DNA of 64,000 bases, from contig NC_083601.1 of the NCBI RefSeq assembly GCF_029168945.1, positions 16,148,160 through 16,212,159 on the forward strand, read 5' to 3'. This DNA comes from Cannabis sativa (Eukaryota; Streptophyta; Magnoliopsida; Rosales; Cannabaceae). How positions within the stretch are numbered: the first letter of the stretch is position 1; every line of letters starts with the position of its first letter. Positions 1 to 12,698 of the stretch are shown here, piece after piece. The position numbers and the translations under genes are program-made. The notes below the pieces were generated by a model, which was given only the letters and a program-made list of their open reading frames with translations, was not told the origin of the DNA and ran no database searches.

Positions 1-2070
1 TCAAAGTAAAAGATTTTGTGGGAACCAAGGTGGAGCTAGTCATCAAACTTATACATATCGTGAGTGTCTTCATTGTAAAAAGCATCATTTAGGTGAATGC
101 AACAGAAGAACATGTTTTCAGTGTGGCCTTTTAGGACATTTTAAGAAAGATTGCCCATAGTTGAAAAAAGTAGAGTTAAGAAAAGAAGAAATAGTTATTC
201 TAGCTCGGGTGTTTGCTATTACTCAGGCCAACGCTACAGCTAGCCCATCTATAGCATCATGTCAGCTTCTCATCAATAATTCCTCTAGCTCGGTATTATT
301 TGACTCTGTAGATATATATTTATAGGTGGTAGTTAAAGTGTTAAGTAAGCTGGATAGGCCCTGGGATAATCTTGAATTAGGGTTTAGAACCTTAGTGCCT
401 AAAGGAAAGTTGGTTATTTTCAAAAGGCGAATTAAATTCTTATTGGTTAAGGCATTTAAAGTTAAGCGCTGATCTCATAGAGCTAAATTAGCAGATTGGA
501 CGTCATTCTGAGAATTAAAACCTTTTTAACTTAAGGGTGAGGAGCCTTTTGTTTTTGTAGGATCCGTTTAGGGTTTTCGGATACCGATCATTTCAATTTT
601 AAAAGGCTAAGAATTTACTGCACAGTAGATGTGTAGGATTTTTAGCAGTTGAGTTTGACTCCAGCAGACCCGAAACATTTGGGCCTATGGATGTTAGAGT
701 AGTAAGAGAATTCTTGGATGTGTTTCCCGAGGAGTTACCGGGATTGTCACCGCAACAGGAAATAGATTTTATTATTGACTTGGCACATGGAGCAGAGTCT
801 GTTTCAAAGGCATCATATAGCTCTGGTAAACTTAAGAAGTTGAAGTTACAAGTTCAGAGGATACTGGATCTAGGGTTTTCCCAGCCTAGTGTGTCACCCT
901 GAGGAGCTCTAGTTTTATTTGTGAAAAATAATGATGGATCCCTTCAAATGTATTTTGATTATCGAAAATTAAACAATCTGACAATCAAGAACAATTATCT
1001 ATTATTTAGAATTGATGATTAGTTTAAAATAATTTTAAGGAAACCAATTTCCTCCAAGTTTGCTTATGCTCGGGTTATCATCAGTTAAGAACTGGTTGAG
1101 ATCTAGAACAGTTTTAAAGTTAGAAGTTTTCTTGTAGTAATTGAGTATTATCAACGTTTTGTGGAAGGACTTTCCAAAATCTCAGTGCCAATGACAGAAC
1201 TCACCAAAAGAATCAAGTTTTCAAGAATTAAAGCAGCAATTGATTAGAACACCAATGTTAGCTTGGCTAGTGGATCAAGGGAAGTTTGTGGTATATTGTG
1301 ATGCATCCATGTAGGATCTGGGGTGAGTTTTGATGTAAGTTGACAGGGTTATTGCCTATGCTTCTCGCCAGCTGAAAGAGTATAAGCAACATTACCCAAC
1401 ACCAAATTTAGAACTCGCTGTTGTTGAGTGTGCCCTAAATATATGTTGGCATTACCTGTGCGGAGAAAAGTGCAAGATCTATACTGACCACAAGAGTCTC
1501 AAGTATTTCCTTACCCAAAAAGATTTAAATTGAGACAAAGATGGTGATTGTAAGATTTTGTATCACCCCGGGAAAGTGAATGTGGTGGTGGATGCTTGAG
1601 CAAAAAAGGTCTTATTCAAGTTTTTAGTACTACAATGATTTCTTTTCAGTTGGCTCTAGATATAGTTAGGGCTGGTATTAAATTCGTGATTGGAAAACTT
1701 CATAACCTAACACTTCAGTCAGACATATTAAAAATAATCAAAGGGATACAATTAGGAGATTCATAGTTAATAAAGATTCGAGAGGAGGTATTAGCTAGTT
1801 AGGCAAAGGACTTCTCAATCTCGAATAAAGGGAATACTTCTCTATAGGGCTCGAGTTTGTGTTTCGAGCAGTGGTAAATTCAAGAAGGAAATATTAGGTG
1901 AAGGACATATTACGTCTTATTCATTGCATCTGGATACCACTAAAGTATATCAAGATTTGAAATCCTACAATTGGTGGTGTAGAATGAAAAAATATGTAAT
2001 CAATTATGTGTCTAAGTATTTAACACCTCGACATATCAAAGTAAAGCATTAGAAACTGGCAGGGTTATGA
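1..2070 (+). pseudogene. Decayed Ty3/gypsy gag-pol fragment
   Basis: Translation in all three + frames recovers, in order, pieces of a Ty3/gypsy polyprotein. A CCHC zinc knuckle (CFQCGLLGHFKKDC) lies at about 115-160. The pre-RT segment with FPEELPGL and a degraded RT start lies at 687-960. RNase H ([18 protein letters not shown]) lies at about 1285-1530, and an integrase N-terminal zinc region at about 1900-2065, in which the CxxC pair has been lost. Stops and frameshifts are everywhere and the RT core with its YxDD-type motif is missing, so there is an internal deletion. It resembles the gypsy copy at 49.1-52.9 kb in wording, which suggests the same broad clade, but it is much older. The 5' end lies outside the window. 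Confidence 0.88.
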
Positions 2071-2080
2071 CAATCATTAT

Positions 2081-2628
2081 GTAATATCCCGATAAGTCTA
2101 ACGGTAAATAATTAGTATTTATATTTATATTATGAGTTAATTAGGTAATAAGTGAGATTATGATCTAAATAATTTATTTCAGCATAAAATTTAATTTTTT
2201 CTATAAGTGAGTAAATAATCGTAATTTGTTAATTATGGAGATTTATATAGCATGTGTGAATATGAGCTATATGTGGAATAAAAATATTTTCAGGTTCGGC
2301 GACCCTAGAGACTTAATAAGTGGATATATAAGCGTAATTTGTTAATTACAGAGATTTATTTGAAATACGTGGATATAATATGAGTTATTTGTGAAATAAA
2401 AATATTTTTCAGGTTTGGCGACCCTGGAGACCTGATTGGAGGCCGAAAAATGTCACAACAGTTTTAGTTAGAATTATTGATATGATTATTATGATAAATT
2501 GATTTTAGAAATATCGAAGTATTTTGGAGTACTCGAAGTCAACTAAATACCCTAAAAATATAAATTTCTTAACGACTAAGAAATAATAAAATAACTATTA
2601 ATAATAAAGTTTTTATTAATATTATTGT
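2081..2628 (+). repeat. LTR-like AT-rich segment, left part
   Basis: A TGTAATATCCCG start directly follows the decayed gypsy pol, as expected for a 3' LTR or a neighbouring solo LTR. No gene is seen. It contains two diverged tandem units (2220-2435). The MULE at 2629-5692 splits the segment and the similar AT-rich text continues after 5692. Calling it an LTR is inference from position and the TG start; the other end was not found. Confidence 0.4.
2220..2435 (+). repeat. Two-copy tandem repeat, period 113 bp
   Basis: The units start at 2220 and 2333 with CGTAATTTGTTAATTA and both end in CAGGTTyGGCGACCCT followed by GAGAC. They differ at many positions, so the duplication is old. It lies inside the putative LTR segment. 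Confidence 0.75.
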
Positions 2629-2850
2629 GGGATATTGGCTGCTAAACCACTTGAACTTTACAGTTTTGTACCACTTAACCACAAAAACTAAATTTTTGGC
2701 GGCTAAACTACCTAAACTCTGGTTCCGTTTTGCTCTACACACCTCCGTCTAAAAATCACAGTCAAGTGCCACGGTGGACTGTCCACGTGTACACACTTGT
2801 ACACGTGGCACATTTTTAGTGGTCCACATAATATTAGTTTTAAAAAATAA
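2629..2850 (+). repeat. Left terminal inverted repeat of the non-autonomous MULE
   Basis: Pairs with 5471-5692 in inverted orientation. It includes the segments CTAAACCACTTGAACTTTAC and ACACCTCCGTC, each found as reverse complement on the other arm with few changes. Confidence 0.8.
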
Positions 2851-3055
2851 TTATAAATATTAAAAAAATCATATATATATTTTTTTATTTTTTACTTTTT
2901 TTAATTTTAAAAAAATTATTAAATTAATTTTTTTTTTCTTTTTTCTTTCCTTTTTCTTTCTTCTTCTTTATTCTTCTTCTTCTTTCTTCTTCTTTTTGCT
3001 TCATGGAATCACGATGCTTCCCTTCTCTTCCTTCCTTCCTTCTTCTTCCATTATC

Positions 3056-4991
3056 TGTTGGTATTATATTTATCCAGGATCTTAGATCTACTTACAAGTA
3101 TGTTGATTTAACAACCTAATATTGAACTTCTAAAACGATGAACTAAACACATAAAAGTTAAGAATAACTTACAGTGATTGCAGCGGAATTAATGTCTCCT
3201 TCCACTCAGATCTCTAACCCTTGATTCATGTCTGTAGCAGAGTATAATCAAGATCTGAGCCCGAAAGTTCTTCAGTTGGATGTGATCCTTCACAGTCTTC
3301 CAAACTATAATGAGATACTGAGTGATGTGTGTGGGCACTTCTCTCTCACTAGGAATTTCGAAATTTCTCTCTTGTTTTCTCTCTTGATTTCGTGTGACAC
3401 ACAATGCAAAGCAAAGTTTTCTCATGCACAAGAAGAGTAGAGAGGGGCGGCTATAAATAGGAAAAGGGAAGAGCACAACTTTCCAAATAAACAGTTTCCT
3501 CTTTTACTGTGTAATTGAATAACTGCCTTATTTAGTGTGATTCACCACTTTCCTATTTAGGCTAGGCTTTGATTAGCAATTATATGGCAAATTAAATTGA
3601 AAATAATAATTGGGAAACATGCAATCATGTGGCCGGCCATGGTGTGAATGGGCCTCACATGGATTTTGCAGTTTCCTCAATTTTATTTCTATTTCTCCAA
3701 AATTGTCATTTTTCCAATTCTAATCATTTAAATGCCAAAACTAATTATTTAATAACTAAAATAGATTATTAAATAATATTGCCATTTAAAATAATTATTA
3801 ATTTAGACATGCAAAGTCTCATAATTAATAATTAAACCTAGAAACCCTCTTATTTACAATTTCATCCCTAAACTGTGAGAATTCACAAATTAGACATAGT
3901 CTAACTTTTAGAATTATAATTGATTAATCATAAATCAATTATAGAGTCTTACAAACAGTATAGTCTCAACTAGAATGGGGACCATGGATCTATATACTGA
4001 GCTTCCAATAAGTTGAACCGATTTACCAAGTAAATCCCTAACTTATTAATTCCTCGTTGAATCCACTCTTAGAACTTGGAATTGCACTCTCAGACTTATA
4101 TAGAGCATATCATATGTTTCACGATATCAATATGCTATCTCATTTAACCATTGTTATAATCTTAATGTGATTTAGAGATCCTCTATATAGATGATTTACA
4201 TCGAGACGGAACCAATTTACCGTTTACACCCCTCAATGTATTTTGCCCATTTGAACACTTAGTTACCTGTAAATGATGTTTTAGTGATCTAATATATAGT
4301 CACTGAAACAAGAGCTCATCCATTTACTTCTATTTAACTAAGCTCAAAAGGAATCATCACTTTACTTCTATACACCAGTAGAAGCTATAGATTTCCATAT
4401 TTATGTTTAGCACTCCCATTCAGTTATGCTATCATGTTCCCAAAATATATGTATTATCCTGACTCAAAGGTAGGCTTTAACTAATAAATCAAAGAACAAG
4501 AATAGCACTCCTGAGATTGAGCCTAAGCATATCAGGATTTAGATTCTCTTAATCTAAGATCAACTTCTGACATTGACTTGGAAAGATACAACGGTAAGTT
4601 TACAATATCTTTAACCAAGTTCAATATCGGTCCAGTCCAATGCATACTCCATGCATTCGAAACCAGTATACTTTGCCAATATTCTGGAAAGAACATAACA
4701 CTTACTCCAAGTGTAAGTATACTTCATCGCTGATTATCACATCAGTGTAAATCCAAAACATTGATGAACAGGGACCAAATCTTTTGAATCATATAATCAC
4801 AATCACATTCCACTGTATTGACGATACTGTAATTGTGAATAACTATAGGTTCTGGATTTAACTGATTTTGTGCATATATCAAGTATATATACTAAACCAT
4901 AAACATGTAACATACATGTAATCATAATTCACTTCTAAATTGATAACTAATCAGATTGTAATGAGTTTTATTTAGGGCATAAAACCCAACA
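3056..4991 (-). mobile_element. Solo LTR (copia-like) nested in the MULE
   Basis: The segment begins TGTTGG, ends CCAACA and is flanked on both sides by TTATC (3051-3055 and 4992-4996), a perfect 5-bp target duplication. It carries no gag or pol and no second LTR, so it is best read as a solo LTR of 1936 bp. The reverse strand reads TGTTGGGTTTTATGCCC at the start and has a TATA-like CCTATTTATAG near 3450, so the minus orientation is preferred. Short ORFs inside it are not supported as genes. The length is large for an LTR, so a small non-autonomous element with unrecognised ends remains possible. Confidence 0.75.
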
Positions 4992-5470
4992 TTATCACCA
5001 TCACATCTAACCCCCGATCGACGACCCTAGAACCCCAAAACCCTAGATCTTCGGTTCTCACTCCATCGATCTCTTTGTCCTCTTTCTTCCGCCGCCGACG
5101 AGTGCACATGCAGAGCTCCTTCCCCCAACGACAACCTGCAGAGTCCAGGGCCGGGTTCGTCGACTCTTGAAACTACACATCTCTCTCTTCTCTCTCTCTC
5201 TCGACCCCTCTTTATTCTTTTTCCTTTTCTTTACGTCCAGCTCGACCCCAAACCACCACCCCTCGCCACCATGGCTTGAGCGAACCTCCGATCAACTTTC
5301 AAATCTGGTATTTTTGTGTTTATTTATTTTAATCGATTTTGTATTTTGGTTTAGGGTAATTTTATTTTAGATGTAGACTTGAAGCAGAAAGAAGAAGAAA
5401 AGAAAAAAAAATAATTTAATAATTTTTTAAAATTAAAAAAAGTAAAAAAAAAAATTCTGATTTTTTGAAT

Positions 5471-5692
5471 TTTTATAATTATTTTTTAAAACTAATATTA
5501 CGTGGACCACTAAAAATTTGCCAAAGTGTGTACACGTGGACAATCCACCGTGGCACTTAACTGTGATTTTTGGACGGAGGTGTGCAAAACAAAACGTAAC
5601 TAGGGTTTAGGTAGTTTAGCCGCCGAAAATTCAGTTTTTGTGGTTAAATGTTACAAACCGTAAAGTTCAGGTGGTTTAGCCGCCAATATTCC
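5471..5692 (-). repeat. Right terminal inverted repeat of the non-autonomous MULE
   Basis: Reverse complement of the left arm with scattered substitutions and small indels. The arm ends in GCCAATATTCC at 5692. Confidence 0.8.
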
Positions 5693-6481
5693 TATTATTA
5701 TTAATATTATATTATTATTATTATTATATATAAACGAAAGTTTCGTTTGAATATATATATAGGGAAAGACTATGGTAGGACATAGTAAAAGTTTCTTACG
5801 AGAACTTTTTTTGACCATTAATTTTAGATCATGTGGTTATTACGATGTAAGGTGTCTACTCTTACGATAAGACTGCTTGTATACAATTAAAAGTTTATAC
5901 ATATTATAATAATATTTAATGATATTTTTTTAAAAAAATAATATTAATAATTAAAAAATTTATTAATTTTTATTTTGAATTATTTTTTTTAAAGTTACTT
6001 TGAATTATTTTCATATTGGTATTTATTTTTAAAAAAGAATTATTTTTTCTAAACTCATTTTTTTGGCTTCTTATTTTTTAGATTTTTATAATTTACTGCT
6101 AATTTTTTTGAATTATTTTGGAAATTTTCTGAGGTTTTTACACCACATACTGAAATTTTTAACATTTTTTTTTCTTTTTTACTGTGAAGCGGATTTTTTT
6201 TTTTAAAAAAATACTGTGTTAAGTTTTCACTGTTGTTCTACAATTGTTTTTTTAGTTGTTCTGTTTTGTTGTTTTATAAAAATACAATATTTTTTTAAAA
6301 AATTCTGTATGACAGTAAAATTATAAACTTTTACCCGAAATTCAATATTTTTGTAAAACTCCTAATTTTTTTTTTTATACATGTGAAAGTTTAGAGAGCA
6401 AACCTTAAATTCCATAAAAAAATTTAAATATGAAAAGATGCCATAAAGGAAAAGCAAACTTATAAATGCTATATTTTTATA
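5693..6481. other. AT-rich non-coding stretch
   Basis: It starts with an ATT-type microsatellite (5693-5735) and the text ACGAAAGTTTCGTTT, which probably continues the LTR-like segment split by the MULE. The remainder is poly-T and poly-A rich. No gene or clear repeat boundary is seen. Confidence 0.5.
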
Positions 6482-6850
6482 AGGCTAATTAGGATTTTTG
6501 TCCCCTGAACTTTTAAGGTCGTTAAAAATGCGCCTTGAACTATTGAGATTGTTGGATTTAAGGACTTTTGTCTAATTTCATTCAATTTTACTATTTTAGT
6601 GATTGTTTATGTACTAAACTATGCTCTCCAGACTTTAATATCTACCAAATTATGTCCCTCAAACTTTGACATGTACTAAAATATGGCCCATCAACTTTCA
6701 TCCATGTTAGATTTTTTTACTAAAATTGGAAAAAGGTCTTTAAATTCAACAATCTCAATAGTTCATGGAGCATTATTAACGACCTTAAAAGTGTAAGGGG
6801 CATGATTTGGTATATATCAAAGTTCAGGGGACAAAAATCATAATTCACCT
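6482..6850. mobile_element. MITE with long imperfect TIRs
   Basis: The left end (AGGCTAATTAGGATTTTTGT) and the reverse complement of the right end (AGGTGAATTATGATTTTTGT) match, and similarity runs inward for about 100 bp. TTTTATA lies directly outside both ends (6475-6481 and 6851-6857), a likely target duplication. The 369-bp element is non-coding. A diverged relative occurs at about 47.97-48.21 kb. Confidence 0.75.
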
Positions 6851-6857
6851 TTTTATA

Positions 6858-8259
6858 ATAAAGTTACAAAATCTCATATCTCATGTTATTTTCACTTTAT
6901 TTTATTATCGTGTTTGACTTTTTTATGATTTACATGTACCATTTCACATTCTCTTATTAGATTCTTATACATAGTCATACCTCATACTAATTTATCTAAA
7001 TTCCTCATTCTATAATAACACTTTGAATACTATGTTTCTATTCATGTAGGAAACGCACCAGCAAAAAAAAAAAAGCTCTTTAGTCCTTATCAATTTTCTT
7101 CCTAACCAAAACATTCATTTTTTATTCTTCAATCCAAAGGCTGAGTTGGGATCTTTTTGAAGAAAAAAAAAGAGAAGACTTTTCAAAGTTTTAGTCAAAT
7201 CAAAAAAAAAAAAAAAAAAAAAAGAAGATATACATACAGCTACACTCCAATCATTGTTCTTGTTCTTTAACGTTTTATATATAGTAATGTAGTGAGTGTC
7301 GTTTAATCAAGTGTTGTTTGTCAGTTTGTTTGTGTCGTTTCGTCTATTTTCCTGGTTGGCAGTTTGTATTTTGCAATTATGCTCAAGTTAGGGTGTAAAG
7401 ATACCAACATACAACTAAAGTCCAACTTAGGCCAACTGCCTTCTTCCCACGACTCAAATCAAATTCAATTTTTGGGTACACAAAGAGGTTAGTAGTAGTA
7501 GTAGTACAAGTAGAGTACTAGTGGTAGAAGTAGGTCCAGTTAGTAGTAGTACTACTCCACATTATATTCAATGAATCTAACAATATTTTTTATAGGTAAT
7601 AAATACTCAAAGTTTTAAATTTGTATCATAAACTCAATATTTATTTCATATTTGTTATTTTCTTAAACAAATACATATAAAATTTGTCATTGATAAAAAT
7701 ATATTGTATCAATTATTATAAAATATTCTTTTAAAAAATTTAAAATAAAATTTGTACTAATAAAATTAAAAAAAAAATACAATTTTATTAATGTTTATTG
7801 CTTGTACTTACTCAAAATAAACATTAAATTAAATCCACGTTTAAACTTAAAATTTTAGAGACGATTTACAATATTTTAAATTATTATTTTGTATGTTTGA
7901 AAAAAGTTGTCAAAGGTTTTGTCCTAATCCCAAAGCTGTCTAAAAGTTTTTGGTCTTTCACATGTTATTATTAGACAAAGGACAAAGAGGTTAAAAGTAT
8001 CTTGAAGACAGTGCTTGTCTTCTTCTTCTTCTTCTCCTTCTGCTACTTTTTCTCTTTCCTCCTTGTGCCTTTTCACAAAGGGAACAAGGTCAGAAAGCCC
8101 AGAAGTTTGCTTTGCCTGATAATGCATTGATTTTCTGATGATGGGTTTTGCTTCTTTTAGTGATGTGTGGACACTGATGAAGGAAGGGATTTAATATTGG
8201 TTTTTTTTTTTTGGTTGTGGGGTTTAAGTATTTTATTCTGAGTTGACTGAGTTCAAAGT
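6858..8259. other. Kinase-gene upstream region
   Basis: Non-coding and AT-rich. It contains a pure A tract of about 20 bp (near 7201-7222), an AGT-type microsatellite (about 7490-7550) and pyrimidine-rich text at 8016-8060. A promoter for the kinase gene probably lies in the last few hundred bases, but no TATA box could be chosen with confidence. Confidence 0.4.
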
Positions 8260-11200
8260 ATGAAGCAGAAGGGTGTCAAGGATTCCAAGGATAAGGGAAA
8301 TGGTAATGGTTTTGATGAGTGTGGAAAAATGGTGGTGGTTGCTGTTAAAGCATCTAAGGAGATTTCAAAGGCTGGTCTAGTTTGGGCTTTGACTCATGTT
8401 GTGCAGCCTGGTGATTGCCTTAAGCTGCTGGTTGTTACTCCTTCTTATAGCTCAAGTAATCTTCTCATCTCATCTTTTTCTACCTCTCTTTCATTTCAGT
8501 GATCCAATTATCGACCCTACTTACATTAATGTAAGACAAGTAATGCAAATTCTCATTAAGTTGGGTTGTTTTTCTCCATTTTGATTAATCTATCTTTTTT
8601 CTTTATTGTTTCTATGGCTTCATAAAAGCAATATCTCTTGCATTTTTAGAGTAAATATACAATAATTGTTTTCCTTTTTAGTACATTGAATTCTTCACTT
8701 GAAACAATCATGAGCTAAAGAATTTGTTCATGGGGCTCTTCCATAGCTAGCTGTAGTAAGTTCTAATGGCCATTACTGGGAGAGTATAGTCCTAACAGCC
8801 CTTTTAAGAGGTTGCAGCCTAACATTCTTGTCTTGGAATTTAGTTTAAGGCTTGATTTATTGTCGAGTTAAATGAATATATACAGAAAGTTAAGGATTCC
8901 AGGACTCCAGGACTCTGTTGTTTCACACATTTGGCAGCAAGGATGGTCTTTTATTTTATTTTTTGTATAAATTTGGCTTCAGTGGGTTATTTTCTGAATC
9001 AAAGAACCAACATAAGTTAATTATTGTTTTACACAAATTCTTTTTTTTTTCTTTGTTTCTCTCCTAAATGACATTTGATTGAGATGTTGTATGATTTTAG
9101 GTAAGAGGATATGGGATATATCAAGATTCATAGGTGATTGCACCAATAGTCACAAATCTTTCTCAGGAAACACTACAGAGGAAAAGAATGACATAGTAGA
9201 TTCATGCTCTAAGATGGTGATTCAACTCCATGATGTTTATGATTCAGAAAAGGTAAGATCATAAACTAGTTTTTATTGTTTAGTTCTTATGTTGATCACA
9301 TCTAATATATTATCATTGTCACAATAAACATTTGGGTCCTATTTTTCAGGTAAAGATTAGGATAAAAATTGTCTCGAGTTCGTTATCTGGTGCAGTTGCA
9401 GTTGAAGCCAAGAGAATTCACTCAACTTGGGTTATTTTGGATAAGTACTATACAAACCTACTCTTCTTTTGGATTATTTCATTACTATTTGCACTGCTTT
9501 TGATATCATTGTTTGTACAATTCTGATCAGACAATTGAAATGTGAGAAGAAATTCTGCTTGGAAGAGCTTCAGTGTAACATTGTAGTGATGAAGCGATCT
9601 GGAGCAGAGATTCTTCGTCTGAGCTTTGCCAATTCTCCAAAAATGGAACCTGATACGAGCTGCTCTTTATCACCCGAATTAGAAGCTTCTCCAGATCACT
9701 TGAACAACAAACTTGAAATGTCTAGAGGGCCGACTGTAACTCCTGCTACTAGTCCAGAAGAAGAGTCACCTCTAACTAGAACTGATGTTGGCACAACATC
9801 AATATCAAGCTCTTCAGATCCAGAGGCTTCTCCATTTCTGCCTTATGGAATCCGCGGGATCCTTAAGAAGGAGTTTCCATTTATTCGTGAAAAGAATAAA
9901 AACCGGACTGAATTTGATTCTGAGACAAACAATGAAAAGCAATGTTCTGATTTCACAACTTCATATTACCAGCCATGGTTGACAAATTTCATCAGTGCTA
10001 GTGGTGAATTGTCGAAACCTTTGATAGAAGGTTCAGAAAGATTTTATGACAAGTCTTTGATGTCCACTTATGGAGCATTGCTGGAGAATTTGTCTAAATT
10101 GGAAAAAGAGCCTGATATAGGGATGCTTAATTACAAGCTTGATTTGAACTTGAGCAGAAGTGTGAGAGAAGCAATTTCGTTGTGTAGAAGCGCGCCTCCT
10201 GGTCCTCCTCCTTTGTGCTCTATATGTCAGCACAAGGGACCTGTGTTTGGAAACCCTCCTAGATGGTTCACTTATAACGAACTAGAACTTGCCACGGGTG
10301 GATTTTCACAAGCGAATTTCTTGGCTGAAGGTGGATTTGGTTCTGTATATAGAGGTGTTTTGCCAGATGGGCAGGTAGTTGCAGTTAAACAACATAAATT
10401 AGCTAGCTCTCAAGGTGACATAGAGTTTTGCTCTGAAGTCGAGGTCTTAAGTTGTGCACAACATCGCAATGTCGTGATGCTTATTGGGCTTTGTGTGGAA
10501 AATGGAAGAAGGATGCTAGTTTATGAGTATATTTGCAATGGATCTTTGGATTCTCATCTTTATGGTAATTTTTCTCTTATTACTCTGCCATGAACTTATA
10601 TGACAGTGTCATATGAAATAGTTACTTGTCCATAAGAAGCATCTCTTCATAATTTTATTATCATGCTCAAAAGCCTTGGCATGCCAACTTTTTTGGATGA
10701 TGAAATTTATCTTCAAAATCTCTACTTTTGACAACCATGTGATTGCTTGGGCATGAGGGCATCACTTTCATTTTCCATGTGCCATAATTTAGTAATTGGC
10801 AGGTTAACTTGTGTCATGCTTTGCTTTGTCCTTTTTCTCTGAGAATTTTTCTCACTTACGATGAAAACCAATCCTGTAAGACCATCTTTGCATGTACACA
10901 CTAAACAAATAGTCAATGCCTAACCCAATTAAGTGCAATGTTCAAAATTTCAGGACAAGATCAAAATCCCTTGGAGTGGTCTGCAAGAAAGAAGATTGCA
11001 GTTGGAGCAGCCCGAGGGTTGAGATACCTACACGAAGAGTGTAGAGTGGGCTGCATTGTTCATCGCGACATGAGACCTAACAATATCCTTCTCACCCATG
11101 ATTTTGAACCATTAGTATGTGCTCTTTTAATATCTGATTTTAGTGCTTGTATGTGTCAATAGAACATGTTTCAACTTTCAAATATTGATATCATGTTTTC

Positions 11201-11981
11201 CAGGTTGGAGATTTCGGACTAGCAAGGTGGCAACCAGATGGAGGCAAAGGGGTCGAAACCAGAGTAATTGGGACATTTGGGTAAAACCATGATTTGAAAA
11301 GATTTCCTTCTATAGTTCTATACTCATAATATTTGGTCAAGTGACTAATTCAAAATCCTATGTTTACAGATACTTGGCTCCAGAATATGCTCAAAGTGGA
11401 CAAATCACAGAAAAGGCTGATGTGTATTCCTTTGGGGTTGTACTGGTTGAGCTTGTGACAGGAAGGAAAGCTGTGGACATTAACCGGCCTAAAGGCCAGC
11501 AATGCCTTACTGAATGGGTATGAATTGGAAAACTCATACATTTATGTTTGCTATTTGAAGTGCATCAAGTGTATTTGTACAAATATATGCTGCAAATCCA
11601 AGTACTTGTCTTTCTTATCTATAACTGTAGTTTTAATGAACAACAAAACTAACTTAAATGTACAATATGAATCAGGCAAGGCCCTTACTAGAAAAACTTT
11701 CAGTTGATGTACTTGTAGACCCGCGCCTAACCAACAATTACTCGAAAGAAGAGGTTTGCAACGTGCTGCAATGTGCCTCCTTATGCATCAGAAGAGACCC
11801 TCATTGCAGGCCTCGGATGTCTCAGGTATGACACATGAGTTGAAAACTCTAGTTAGTTAGTTTGATTGCTTAGGAAAGAAAAATCTAATTTCTTCACTTG
11901 AAAATTTATGTGTTCTTTTAGGTCCTTCGGATTTTGGAAGGTGACACTGATGTGAATTATTCTATGATCAACTGTGAGTAA
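8260..11981 (+). CDS. USP-like plus protein-kinase protein (PERK-related, 'inactive kinase' family)
   Basis: Nine exons joined by GT-AG introns keep one frame: 8260-8455, 9101-9252, 9350-9444, 9531-10564, 10954-11114, 11204-11280, 11370-11517, 11676-11825, 11922-11981, giving about 690 residues. The N-terminal ~150 residues ([20 protein letters not shown]...) look like a universal-stress-protein/adenine-nucleotide alpha-hydrolase fold. A serine-rich linker follows, then a kinase domain from about residue 390. The kinase shows a glycine loop ([10 protein letters not shown]), lysine (VAVK), HRDMRPNN and DFG. Arg replaces the usual Lys in the HRDxKPxN catalytic loop, a family trait behind the 'inactive' label of SELMODRAFT_444075-type proteins. 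There is no signal peptide or membrane segment, so it is probably cytoplasmic. The C-terminus is uncertain: GTGAGT just before the stop could be a donor for one more exon. Confidence 0.9.
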
Positions 11982-12693
11982 ATATTACTATTACTATCAT
12001 TATTGTAATTGAAAAAATGAAGTCAAGATACTAGAAGAACAGTGAATATGGCAGCTCAAGTGGAGAACTATTCAGAAGTAAAGAGAGAACATTTTCTTGA
12101 AACAGCCCAGGTGATGAATAAATTATTGACTTGGGTGATGAAGGAAACATGTTTGGGAAGAATAATGTGAATGTAAAGGAGTTGGTCTATTATTCACTAT
12201 TGATGTAAGTAGTGGGAGCCATTTAATCATTGAAGCTTTAGTGTTGCAATTCAATGTTAAAGGCTCTTCAAATTTTGTATGTTTCAGCAATATATTTTTG
12301 TAAATTCTGTGTCTTCTGTTATTATTATTATTATTTTTGCACATTATCCAACTGCACTTTATATCGTACATACTCATACAAACTTATTTTACTACTCATG
12401 TTTACTTGACCTATGATGCACCGAACTTATTTTCTATTTTAATTTTTATGTTCTCTATTGCACTTTAATTAGTTAATGTTTGATATATGTTGTTTTTATC
12501 ATACAAGACCAAAAAGAGAAAAGGTGAATTTTTATTTTTACGGTAAAAATACGACCTTTTTTTTCTTCATAAAAAGTAAAATATAGAAAAGATGTATAAC
12601 AATTTTTTTTTTAAGAACTCAAGTTCAAAATGCATAACATAATTGGATACCCTAAACTGTTCCTTTCATATTATTTTTTAAAAATTTTTAATA
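11982..12693. other. 3' flank of the kinase gene
   Basis: Probably contains the 3' UTR and polyadenylation region. It has a short ATT microsatellite near 12320. No other gene is seen before the copia target duplication. Confidence 0.4.
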
Positions 12694-12698
12694 AAATA

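Larger units (their letters stand above)
2629..5692. mobile_element. Non-autonomous MULE with long inverted repeats
   Basis: The first about 220 bp (GGGATATTGGC...) recur inverted at the right end (...GCCAATATTCC). The arms share most bases, including the GTGGACCACTAAAAAT-type segment. The 9 bp outside the arms match at 8 of 9 positions (TATTATTGT and TATTATTAT), which fits the 9-bp target duplication of Mutator-like elements. No transposase is present. The interior holds a CT-rich stretch, part of a GC-richer block (about 5000-5170), and a 1.94-kb solo LTR inserted later. The assignment to MULE rests on long TIRs plus duplication length. Confidence 0.75.

Noticed and set aside
3189..3476. 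95-codon ORF on - and 70-codon ORF on +
   Set aside because: Both lie inside the solo LTR, have no domain and overlap each other.
5167..5370. 67-codon ORF on +
   Set aside because: Low-complexity CT-rich MULE interior; no homology recognised.
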